From positions 42,695,852 to 42,759,851 of the forward strand of contig NC_080562.1 in assembly GCF_030253575.1 (NCBI RefSeq): a stretch of 64,000 nt of DNA, written 5' to 3'. Origin of the DNA: Rhododendron vialii. Lineage: Eukaryota > Streptophyta > Magnoliopsida > Ericales > Ericaceae. The position numbers were made by a program, and so were the translations under genes. The notes under the pieces are model-generated. The model was not told where the DNA came from. It made no database searches and saw nothing but the letters and a program-made list of their open reading frames with translations. Positions 46,946 to 57,416 of this stretch are shown piece by piece. How positions within the stretch are numbered: the first letter of the stretch is position 1; every line of letters begins with the position of its first letter.

Positions 46946-47423
46946 GGAAAAATTTTAAAATGGCATCTGAACTTTTACTCTAATGTCACCGAAACACATG
47001 AACTTCACTTTATTTCAATTAAACAACTGGACTTTCAAAGTTTCCAAATTGAGGTACTTGCCGTTAGCCTCCAGCCATTTTCCTCACAAATCGGCTGATA
47101 TGGCTCATTTCTGGCGTTAAAATGCCCCACTAGAGATGTTAGAAAATGAACTCAAAGCACACAATCACAACCCATGCCAACCCTACTTCACTTTTGGGTT
47201 GTGATTGTATGCATTGAGTTCACTTTCTAACATCTCTAGTGGGGCCTTTTAATGCCAGAAATGAGCCACATCAGCCAATTTGTGAAGGAAGTGGATGGAG
47301 GATAACGGCAGGTGCCTCAATTTGGGGATTTTAAAAGTTCAGGTGTTTAATTGAAATAAAGTGAAGTTCAGGTGTTTCGGTGATATTGGAGTGAAAGTTC
47401 ATGTGCCATTTTGAAATTTTCCC
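46946..47423. mobile_element. Foldback (long inverted-repeat) element with 9-bp duplication
   Basis: Two arms of about 230 bases, near-complementary along their whole length, are joined by a loop of about 25 bases near 47186-47212. The left end is GGAAAAATTTTAAAATGGCA; the right end, read from the other strand, is GGGAAAATTTCAAAATGGCA. TTGAAAAAA flanks both sides (46937-46945; from 47424). Long arms and 9-bp duplication suggest a Mutator-type MITE. Mismatches between arms are few, so it is fairly young or under arm conversion. No coding capacity. Confidence 0.85.
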
Positions 47424-48263
47424 TTGAAAAAAAGTGAGAAACTTCTTCAACCTTGCATTTTCTCTCTCTTTAGACCCCCAAAAATGAAAAAGGAAAGCTT
47501 TGCCTTCTAATGTTGTCAACGTTTTACTCGCCCTTGAGTAATCACCGGCACCGCGTTTTGAGTATCACGTTTAACTGCTGCATTTTGAGTATCATGGTCC
47601 TGTAAAACAAACTTTTCTTTACGTAATGAGAAAATGTGCACAGAACTGGAAAACCCCTTTGATCACAATACTCTGAGGTTTGGTGAAATTATAATCGGGA
47701 GTGTTTCATTCATGTTGGTGCAGTCGAAAACCGGACTGGGAAACAAAAGGAAGTGTAAGAATGTATAATATTTTTGCATCGTTAGCGTGTTCAGTTAATA
47801 GAAAAGTTGGGGGATTCAGATTTCTAACTTTACCGGTGTCATTAGTTTTTCTCTTAAAAACTTGTTCTACTGGAAACACATGATTGTGCAGGTATTTTAG
47901 TTGTATTCCAGTTTCTTACACAATTAAAGTAGTTTTTGTTAAAAGATCAACCTTTTCACATATTTCTTTAGCAAATGAACACATAAGGGAGAAATGAACT
48001 TCACGAAAAGAAAATTGGGTATTTTAGCTGTTAAGGGTTTCATGAGATGCAATTAACAAACTCAAATGCCTAGTGTGCTTGATCCCCTTTAAGTCCAAGA
48101 AGTCTAGAAATACAATTTTAAAACGCTGTTTTGGATTTATTCCCTGTACGAAATTTATTGGTGACCGTGCCTAGAAATTTTGAAATCCCACAACAAACTG
48201 GGCTGAGATTTTGCATTGCAATTACTCGATAAGTGAGGGATGAAAACTGCTTATACCCAAATA

Positions 48264-49072
48264 TGATCCGGGGGCTTTGCTGCCCATGGAGGCACAACAG
48301 GCCCTACCCAGTACTAAAACAGCACTAAAACAGCGACGTTTTGGTGAAAAAAAAATCCAAACCTTCCATGTGCAATCTTATGGAGCAAAAATGAGATTAT
48401 GAGAGACCTAAAGACAAAATTTAATTATGGCTCTTTAGAATAATATGATCAGAATAATAACATCTTTGTAACTATTCAAACGGAGTGAAAATTGAAATAC
48501 TTAATTTTTTAACCATATTTTTTAATATATAACCATCTAAAATGTTCAAATTTTCACTCCGTTTGAATCGGTGTAAAGATCTTATTATTCTTATCATATT
48601 ATTCTAAAAGGTTGTAATTTATTTTTTTCTTTAAGGCTCTCAAATGAAGTATATGGTCTTTATTTAGGACCCTGTGAAGCATAAATGTGATTATAAGAGC
48701 CCTAAAAATAACAATTAATTATGACTCTTTGGAATAATATGATAAGAATAACAAAATTACTGCACCGGTTCAAACGGAGTGAAAATTAGAACACTTAATT
48801 TTTTGAGACAGTTATATATTAAAAAATATGGTTAAAAAATTAAGTATTCCAATTTTCACTTTGTTTGAACCGGTACAAAGATATTATTATTCTGATCATA
48901 TTATTCTAAAGAGCCATAATTAAATTTTGTTTTTAGGACTCTCATAATCACGTTTCTATTCTATAGAATTGCAAAAGGAAGGTTTAGATTATTTTTTTTT
49001 CCACCAAAACGTCGTGGTTTTAGTACTGGATAGGGGTTGCTGTGCCTGCATGGGCAGCAGAGCCCCGGCTCC
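48264..49072. mobile_element. Mutator-like non-autonomous element with internal hairpins
   Basis: Terminal inverted repeats of over 40 bases: left TGATCCGGGGGCTTTGCTGC, right (other strand) GGAGCCGGGGCTCTGCTGCC; both continue to CAGTACTAAAAC. The 9-base ACCCAAATA lies on both sides (48255-48263 and 49073-49081). Inside are two further palindromic units, about 48430-48612 and 48715-48922, each with arms containing CAAACGGAGTGAAAATT and AATAATATGAT. Length 809 bp, no coding capacity. Confidence 0.87.
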
Positions 49073-49329
49073 ACCCAAATACCCTTTTTGATGCCCCACG
49101 ATTCCTTGTTGAATTCTGTCTACGTTCTAAAATTACAGAGAAAAAGACAATTGGAGTAATGTTGATTGAATATTTCATGGAGCCTATTTGCATGGATAGA
49201 AGCCCATCTTTCATTTCGAAAAAACGCATTTCTGAATATGACAATTCAATTTCCGGATATGGGGTGAGAAGATTTATTAATCCCCGGATAAATACTACAA
49301 TACACATTCTTTATTTGAGTGTGTATCAC

Positions 49330-49545
49330 ATCCGTCTCTCAAAATGTTATAGATTATAGAGAAAATGTTACGAATTGTATTGTTAAAAAGTTACGAATCG
49401 TATAAAGGTTACGAGATACACCAAAATGTTATGAATCATAATGAAAATGTTACGAATCGTACTGCTGAAAAGTTATAAATTCTAGAACAAAAGTTACGAA
49501 ACACGTTAAAATGTTATGAATGAATCATAAAATAGGTGCATATGA
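49330..49545. repeat. Short-motif repeat cluster, AAAATGTTACGAATCGTA-like
   Basis: About eight imperfect copies of a motif close to AAAATGTTACGAATCGTA are strung together with variable spacing. The flanks GTGTATCACATCC and GATAAGTACACCC are loosely inverted, so this may be the body of a MITE. Confidence 0.55.
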
Positions 49546-49911
49546 TAAGTACACCCTTTTAAGAGATGTATATTGTAGACTTTTCCCGAATTATCATATC
49601 AATATTATAGTATCTGGATCCAAAGGAGGTAACAATCCTTAGATTTTGCACCCCAAATTTCGCTATGGGGTGTAATGTTGGGGGATCGGATCCTATTTGC
49701 TCCAAGTTCTGGATTGGGAGGAAACAGTCCAATTCTAAGTCATACATTGAAAAAATCAATGGTTTGGATTTAATAGATCTGAATCAGTGATTGCAGCATG
49801 GAAGATCGAGATTTCGATGATCTCCTACCATCCAAGTTTTGAACTGCAGAGGATTCACTTCATAATGTTATATCCCCTTTTTTGGTAATTAAAGTGCATT
49901 AGAAAATGATA

Positions 49912-50166
49912 ACTCCCTCTGTTTCAACAAATTGAGAGTTCATTATTTTATTTTGGGTTGTTCCAAAATGATGGTTCTTTTTCAAAAATAAAAGGAAAAT
50001 TTTGGTAATTTTTCAAAGTGTCCTTCACAGATGAATATAAGTGTTATAAAGTAGGTATAATATAGGGACAATGGTGAAAATGATAGGCATTGTACGTATA
50101 ATCATTGTATATCCCCTTAAATAGTTGGAATCCCCGCAAGAGGCTCTCAATTTGGAAAGGGGGAGT
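49912..50166. mobile_element. Stowaway-like MITE
   Basis: The left end ACTCCCTCTGTTTCAACAAA and the right end, read from the other strand, ACTCCCCCTTTCCAAATTGA form an inverted pair, with ATTGAGAG following on both sides. TA flanks the left end; the right flank is degenerate. Length 255 bp. Confidence 0.7.
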
Positions 50167-50298
50167 ACTATGATTACTCCTACATCTTTTCTTTGAACCG
50201 TAAGCAAATATGGGCTCTTACAAAAGTCTGCTAATGGAATAAATCTTTTTTTCTTTTTAGCACGCAATTTATACAGGTACTATATGGAGTATTTTTAT

Positions 50299-50624
50299 TT
50301 ATTTATTGATCTGCAAAAGGGTTGGAGGGGGCAACTAGCGTAACAACTCCAATTGGGCGTGACCATAGGGGGACTTCTTGCCTACCGATGGAATGTTCGG
50401 TTCAAGTCATAACTACTGTCCTGAAGAACGGGCCGTAACCATAGCACCACCTGGTGCATAGTTAGCATACACTCCCCCCTCAATGGTCCAAAGACTTATT
50501 TGTAGACGTGAGACCAAGCCACTTGCCGGAATTCAAACTCACATCCACTTGCCGGGATTCAAACTCACATCTCCGTCAAGGACGATAATGAACCCTGCCA
50601 ACTAAGTTACCACCTCAATGGTAC
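50299..50624 (-). mobile_element. 325-bp tRNA-derived SINE, copy 2
   Basis: On the minus strand it has a box A-like GGTGGTAACTTAGTTGGC and a box B-like GTGAGTTTGAATCCC, the latter duplicated in a 26-base tandem. An ATAA-rich tail lies at the left. Imperfect 15-base flanks (ATGGAGTATTTTTAT at 50284-50298; ATAGGGTATTATTAT at 50625-50639) look like a target duplication. It is 326 bases long, against 325 for copy 1 at 43225-43549, whose 3' half it matches. Confidence 0.75.
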
Positions 50625-51654
50625 ATAGGGTATTATTATCTACCCCTCGGGAGTAGTGAGCATGACTTTAAAACGAGACGAGGGTGAAACCCAGAGAGGA
50701 GAGAGAGAGAGAGAGAGAGAGAGGTAGGGATACGGTTCTGTACACTAGAGAGAGTGCAGAGGTGAGAAAGATCTGCAGATTTGTCGTTTTCCCATTGGAT
50801 TGGAGCGCCCCAGAATGTTTCCGCTCGCCGACACCCTTTAGGCCTTCACGACAACATTCGTTTAAAGGTCCCTGTCTACCCCTATTTTCGCTTCCCTCAC
50901 CTCCTTAGTTATTACTCCTCACAAACAAACAAGACCAACGCAAGAAGAGATGGTCCCATAGGAGCTGTAGACTTCACAGAGACAGAGAGAGTAAGTGGGT
51001 AAAAACAAAGGGAATGGGGGCCTGTTGTCTGTGGCCAAAAAACTGACATCGTCCAAAAAATGTGTAGTAATTTGAATCGTGTAATAGTACGTAGAGCTTG
51101 ACGCATAGAATAAACTAGTTCACATCACATTTTTTGACTCGAGATGACGCCAAAACGATCACCCAACAGACTCTCCATTCCAAAAACAAAAGAATCCGAC
51201 TCCTCAAACGTCGGACTACATGGAACCGGTGCGGATTAATTTTTGATGGCTCATCTCGATAGTTAACGGTTCAGATTTGCTGAAAGTACTCTACAGGTAA
51301 GTCAAATCGGGACCATAAAAAACACTCTCCGCGGTCGAAAAGTGACAAACCAGATTCAAAAATAAAAATGGGAATGAGCCTGTAAAGTCTGTGTGTCCAA
51401 TGTCCATCGGAAAGCGACTGATCTATCGACGAAATATCATTTTCTCTACCCCCGACAGGTCGCATTTCCCCTCTTCACAATTCCTTCCTTCCTACAAATT
51501 TTAACCTTTGGTCCCTCGGGCATTGCACCCATAATTTCATTTTTTCTATTTCGATGGTAAGGGATGTCCGGACTAACTTACGTGCATCTCCGACTAATTC
51601 TCTCCCCAGTTTGGTTAGAAGCAGGTCATCTATGCCGGGACTAGAGAATTATCA

Positions 51655-51755
51655 AGAAATTTCTTTCTTGTAGCCTGACCACAAGAATCGAACTCTGGTA
51701 GATAGTGTGGAGAGCATACCCACCAACCAAGCGGACTAACTCTCGAGGCTGGATA
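51655..51755 (-). mobile_element. tRNA-derived SINE fragment (head)
   Basis: On the minus strand, GAGAGTTAGTCCGCTTGGTT then GGTGGGTATG (box A-like) is followed by CTACCAGAGTTCGATTCTTG (box B). Spacing fits a pol III SINE head. The 3' part was not recognised. No target duplication was found. Confidence 0.5.
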
Positions 51756-54689
51756 ATTTCATTCTCTCTCCATTAATATACATGCATGCAGTGGTCCCTG
51801 TATGTTCATTTACAATGAAAATGAAGTTCATGTGAATAGTAATTACTTCCATCATCACGTGTGCTCTGTGTCCGTTTTATGTCGTAGCATTGAATGAGTT
51901 GCGGTGCCCTCTGGTTTACTCTTTTGTCAATTCTCTTCCAAGTGTAGTAGCATTAATTCTCTTCCAAGTGTAGTAGCATTAATAGATGTACTGTAACTTG
52001 AGTGCATTCTTTTGAACTTAATTTACTTCAGTTTTTGGTTCGTTTTTTGTGTGTTTTATTTGAATTTTTGTTACATTCAGGTGATATTTTATGAATTAAT
52101 CATTTGTCTCGATGAGACGAGCCTAAAAAGTAAAAAATTATGATCGAAAGCAAAAGAAAATTTACTAAAGACGGAAAAAAAATAAAAAACAACTATCTTA
52201 TTTGTCTAAAGTACCGTCTTATTTGAACATGGAATTCTACCGTCGTTCAACATGCCTTGTCTTAAATTATTAAAACTATATTTTTTTTCTTTTATTGAAA
52301 ATGAATTATAGTACAAACAAGTGAAACTAGATTTTATGTTGCTTTTAGGTAATTGACCTCTACTGACGTACAAATTCTACCTCCGCCCTAGATTGCACGT
52401 GCAGGGGTAATTGAGAGGTCCTTTTTTCTTTTTTCTTTTTTTTTTTTTTTGATAAATAAGAGGTCCTAGAAGATGCTTTGTATTACCATTAAGGTTAAGA
52501 TTTAATCAAATATGAATAACTTGCAGGTCCCCCTCTCTCTCTCTACCACCCTAGCCGCCACAAGTATAATCTTTCTAGATGTTTGTATAAATCTTGTCCA
52601 AGATATTTGTAACGAATTTCATTACATACTTGTAGTCAGGCAGTTATTAACATAATCTTCTTCATTTTAACAGTTCAACCTTCTCCATTTTGTAAAAATA
52701 AAAAGGAATAACTATACTTTGGGTTTAAATAAATAGGTGACGTCTAGAAGGTCATGTTCGGTTTGGGGTCTAGAGACCCAAACCTTCTCTCTCTACGCAC
52801 TGTCTTCAAAAACTTTTCTCTCTAATTATTATTTTCATTTCTCTCTCTATCTCTTTCCTTCAAAATTCCAAATCCAACAAGACCGAAATGCTTGTAAGCC
52901 CAAGGGGTTGAACGGATGGGATCCTTGTTGATAAGTTACATGTGGGTGACAGGCTTTTTCTAGATGTTGCCCGGTCCACAATACATAGCCATACTTTGAT
53001 TTGCTTTTTTTAAGTAATGGGTATCTCTATATCTCTGCAGTACTTTCAATATTCAACGGGGTAGCTTTTTCCTCCTCTTTTTATACTTGCTTGTTGACTC
53101 ATCCCACTCAACACCACCACCCATAGTAGGTTTCTTCTATATATATGTTATGTGGATAGCTCTGGTTTCTTCTCCAATTTTCTTTGCCCACTTGAATAAG
53201 TTAAATCCCAAAGTCGATGCTAACGATCCGATTAAAGGATACTATAAGATATTCTTTGTGTTTGTGTGTTTGCATAAATATTGTTATCACGTAGAAATAT
53301 TATGAATTATAGTAAGCGTAAAAACCGTACGTTTAAACTCTGACTCTAGAAAAAATTGAGTTCGTACTATTTTTCGGATCAAATTTAAATGAATTTCTTT
53401 GAACCGAATTTTGGATAACTTGAAAGCTAAATATTAGCTTTTTAATTGCAGCCGATACTATTTTTTTATTTTTATATTTTCTCGGCATTGCAGCCGATAC
53501 TATTATCTGTTGTTGCAGCTTAATTACAGTATTTCAGTTACAGTAAACATATTTATTCACTTCTCGTAGAATATATGGAATCTGTGAAGTAAAGCATCAT
53601 GCTTTTGAACTATATATCTAAAATACATTTCTATAACTATCGCAAACACGTACCCCATTGGTTTGCCCATGCACACGTATGGAAACATGAGTATTGATGC
53701 TCTGATGATTTTTTAAAAGTCACGATAGCATCAGTACCCCAAGTGGCAAAACTCAATTTAATTACGTAAAAGCTAAGAAAAACCTCCCTTCTGTAATACA
53801 CTACTCAACTGCAATTAACATTTTCTTAATGCTCGATCACGAGTACTGGCCGTAGAAGTATTTTATACAAATATAGGGGATTTTTGCGTGACAATTTAGT
53901 TGGATGATCATGATCAATTATAGGTATTAATTTGAAGAAACATCGCATTAATAGGGAAACAAAATGAATAATGTTTTGCCGCGATCGATTGCGATGAAAT
54001 TAATTGTTAATTAAAATAGGTAATAAATTACAGCTCTAGCTCGTAAAGAAAAAGGTGAACATATTTCGATATCATGTGGTGTTTTACCGGCGTGGTACCG
54101 ATTACAATTACTTGGTAGACTTTACATGATACGTGTAATGAGTAATGTAAGAAGTTTTCAAATTACCCCCCAAAAAATATTGATTATTCTAGAGTTTTGC
54201 TTGACAATAATCATCAATTGACATCTCTACAAGAATCTCCTAAGGGTAAAGTATGAAACGTAAATTGGTCTTATTTGTCATCAAATCACGCCGGGATGGG
54301 CATAATTTTAAAATCCCACATCGCATTCAGTAACTTTCACACTAATACTTCATCCGTTTCTAAATAAATATCCGGATCGCAAACTTCGGCCTTTAAATAG
54401 ATGAAAATTTTGAAAAAATATTTTTTCTTTACTGCCTCCCTTTGGCCCGACTTCTTCCACGCACTTCCATTTGATGTCACTTAAACCCATTGGGTCAAAG
54501 GGTACGAGGATGATTAAGTTTTACAACATTAATTTAGCTTGTAATTAAGCAACCATAATCAATACGTGGACCTATGCAATGTAAAGGAGTAAAAATAGAC
54601 ACTGACAGAGTTGATTAGTCATCTTTGGTAGTTAGTCTATAACTCTCAAAAAACGAACCATTCTTGGCCGACTGGGGATAGGTAGCACG

Positions 54690-54838
54690 GTGTTGTACAT
54701 ATTTGGATCGTCCGTTCGGCAAGTCTAACGGTTCAAATTTCATTTTCACCATCCAATCATTTAAGTCATTCATTGCCGAGATAAAATCTAAACCGTTGGA
54801 TTGCCGAACAGACGGCTCGAACAGTGCCGCAAAACACC
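54690..54838. repeat. Inverted-repeat element (probable MITE)
   Basis: The left arm GATCGTCCGTTCGGCAAGTC...ACGGTTCAAATTT pairs with the right arm, which reads on the other strand GAGCCGTCTGTTCGGCAATC...ACGGTTTAGATTT. The arms are about 45 bases. No clear target duplication. Confidence 0.55.
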
Positions 54839-55030
54839 TTCATGGGTTTTGGCAATGAACCACCATATCTATTCGGAAATTTTTTATTCGGAGCAGTGTT
54901 ACATAGGCACATATGTCTCTCTATATATAAAACCGAATACATACATATATGCTTACGTCTAATTTAAGTGAGTCATACGATACATGTGAAATTCACACAT
55001 ATCGAATGACTCCAAACACATTAATCATGA

Positions 55031-55200
55031 CTAGGGCTACAAAAGAATCGTTCGCGAGAAGCTTTAGGCTCAATTTTCATCAAGGACTCGGCTCAGCTCA
55101 TTAAGAACTCTGCTTGGCCCTCATTTGTCGAGGTTGAATAAAATTTTCAAGCTTATTTACTAGATAAGCTTGGCTTATATGTTAGGACTCGATGGTTTTT
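55031..55200. mobile_element. Left-end relative of the GGGCTGCAAA element
   Basis: CTAGGGCTACAAAAGAATCG and the following AGCTTTAGGCTCA and CTCGGCTCAGCTC parallel the left half of the element at 28978-29253. A matching right end was not seen, so it looks truncated. Confidence 0.45.
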
Positions 55201-55331
55201 ATAGAGTTAATTATTACTCCAACCAATCTCAATTTCTCAAATGCTCCTTTAATCAAATTAAATAATTCAAAATTCGACTTAACTCGATTCGTTTATGACC
55301 TAATCTCCCAACCATTTTCTGGCAAGGGTCC

Positions 55332-55735
55332 AGTCAAGTTTCTTTCCAACTAGTTTGGTCCAATTTTGGACCATTCGTGAGCCCTTTCCGGGCTCACAAC
55401 AATGATCGAAATCAATCATTTATTAGAGTTCGTCGAGGACATTAACCACGCCAAAAATCACGTTGATTGGATATCGTTTGATATGATAGCGAAATACATT
55501 TTCTTCAGATAATTGTATCAAATAAATTGCAATCCAGTGTTGCACACATTTTTCTTACAAACTTTATACATTTCAGTATTATATCAAACGATATATGATC
55601 AACGTGATGCTTGGCGTCGTCAATATTCTTGATAAACTCTACAACAATGAACGATTTCGATCATTATTATGTGGTCACAAATGATCCAAAACTTGACCAA
55701 ACTGGTTGCACAAGAAACCTCACTTTTTACAGTTT
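55332..55735. repeat. Foldback with arms of about 180 bases
   Basis: The left arm (about 55332-55510) contains CTAGTTTGGTCCAATTTTGG, ATGATCGAAATC and ATATCGTTTGATAT. The right arm (about 55555-55735) contains their complements in mirrored order. A related arm-like segment lies near 32690-32760. The ends lack a clear target duplication, so the superfamily is unknown. No coding capacity. Confidence 0.7.
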
Positions 55736-56040
55736 CACTGCACCTTTTTTGTTTTACGGAGTAGTAGTTAGTCGTAAAGAGGAAAACGAGATTCTCTGAA
55801 ACAGAGTAAAAAGTGGTAAAATATTGTCAGGCCGTTACTTTTATGGGGGGTATCAGGTCCGGTGGTGAAATGTTTCTGCTTTTCCTTTCACGAGCTGTAT
55901 TATTATAAATAATAAAAACAATAAAAAAGAGGAAGTTGACACGTAACACTAAACATAGGGAACAGCGGTCACAAATAACCAAAGAAAAGAAAGAAAGAAA
56001 AGGAGCGCTGGAACCTTGCATTCTTTTGTTGGAGTGAGAG

Positions 56041-57416
56041 AGAAACATATATAGAGAGAGAGAGAGAGTAAAAACAACGAAAGATTTAGAGAGAGAAACG
56101 CCAGATCTTCATATATTCCACAATTCTCTCGGCTTCACCGACAATTTTCTCGAGAAAATTTCGTTGTTTTCTCGGAGGAATTCGATCTCGGTTGTATGTG
56201 TTTAGGTTACGTGATCCGTTTCGTGTTGCCGCTTTGCCAGCCGGCTGGTTAATCGAATCGAATCGAATAGCGCTGACGATCCAGCTCTCTCTTGCCAGGG
56301 TTTCCATACGGTTTGTTTTTTGTCTCCTTATTCATCTGAGTTGAATTTAATCCTTATATTGGGATTGTCGTCGGCGTGTGTATGGGAGATGGCGTGTGTG
56401 TGCTTAGATTTCAATTGTGCAGTTCTTTTTTGGATTGAAAAATAAAAGTGAGATCTGAGGGATTGATAACTGGCATTGTTGAAATTGAATGCTTTTTGTA
56501 TGATTGAAGCTTCTGTTGTGTAAAAATGAAGAGTTGCTTGGGGAACTAGTTGCCGAGCTGTCTGAGTTATCCTGAGTTCCAGGTATCTGCAGCTAGGTAA
56601 AACCTTGGTCACATAAATACGTGTGCGCGCGAGCGTGAAAGTCATTCAAAATCATTCCAAAGTACCGAAATTTGTGAGCACGAGCGAAGGGTCTACTGGA
56701 TGATTATGTGACTAAGGGTTCAATGTTTCAAGGGCTACCGATCTTCACCTTTAGCTGAATTGATCTGATAACAGAGCTGTGTGGTGTGAACTTAATGAAA
56801 GTTAGAATGAATGTAATAAAAACAATACCATGTTTTTGGCTCGCGTTTTTTTAATCAATTTAACAGAAGAGTTTTCGAGATTTTGCGTGCTATTTGTTGC
56901 AACCAGCAGCTTCAGATCTGCTGGTTTTCAAGATTTTGCGAATTGGAGTTACTGTCTGTGGATGTAGAGGTACCTTCTGGTTGTGTGAGAGTTATGAAAG
57001 ATAAGTTGAACTGAAGAGAAGTACTTGTAAAATCTTGGTTGGGGAAGTTAGAGCTTTCTCTGAGATTTTTTCGGTAAAATGCAAGGGAAAGAGAGTTATT
57101 TTTTGTCCTTTAATCCTTGTACTTCTACAGGGAAGTCTTTAATCTTTATTTACCGTGGAGATTTCAGTGAAAAGTGAGGACATTCTTATTTAGTTAACAG
57201 CCATAAAGATGTATTTTTCTCACCTCATTTTCCTTCAAGTTGGTTTGGTTTAGACCTTATGCAGCGTTACATACATGGTTTATATATGGATTTTTAGTCA
57301 CTCTTCCAATTGTTTCATCGTGCAGATGAACATTAATGCTTGATGAGTATACTGTGAGAATCTCTCCGTCTTCTGAAGCTAAGGATATAGACTCCTCTTG
57401 TTGCACCTGACAAAAA
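56041..57416 (+). other. Inferred leader of the Sec14-nodulin gene, with leader intron
   Basis: A GA run (56053-56069) and pyrimidine-rich sequence suggest a first untranslated exon up to about 56310. A good acceptor (CGTGCAG near 57326) leads into about 90 bases before the ATG at 57417. The intervening roughly 1 kb would be a leader intron. No coding signal. Transcript evidence is needed. Confidence 0.45.

Larger units (their letters stand above)
45836..56040. other. 10-kb transposon-rich spacer between the UBC and Sec14 genes
   Basis: No coding exon was recognised. The listed elements are a foldback (46946-47423), a Mutator-like element (48264-49072), a short-motif repeat (49330-49545), a Stowaway MITE (49912-50166), two SINEs and three inverted-repeat elements. 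A 26-base tandem duplication (CTCTTCCAAGTGTAGTAGCA twice) lies near 51929-51980. A tRNA-like head on the minus strand near 46100-46200 may be a further SINE. A Stowaway-like left end near 54348 has no partner. The stretches 52000-54300 are AT-rich with nothing recognisable. A GA tract with downstream donor-like GTAAGT (50694-51000) is noted as a finding. Confidence 0.55.

Noticed and set aside
49042-49359. 105-codon open frame next to the Mutator-like element, considered as a plastid or mitochondrial insertion
   Set aside because: I could not match its translation to any organelle protein I know, and its first 30 bases lie in the element's terminal repeat.
53087-53305. 72-codon open frame with hydrophobic start
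   Set aside because: No family motif, no flanking exons and AT-rich context; consistent with chance.
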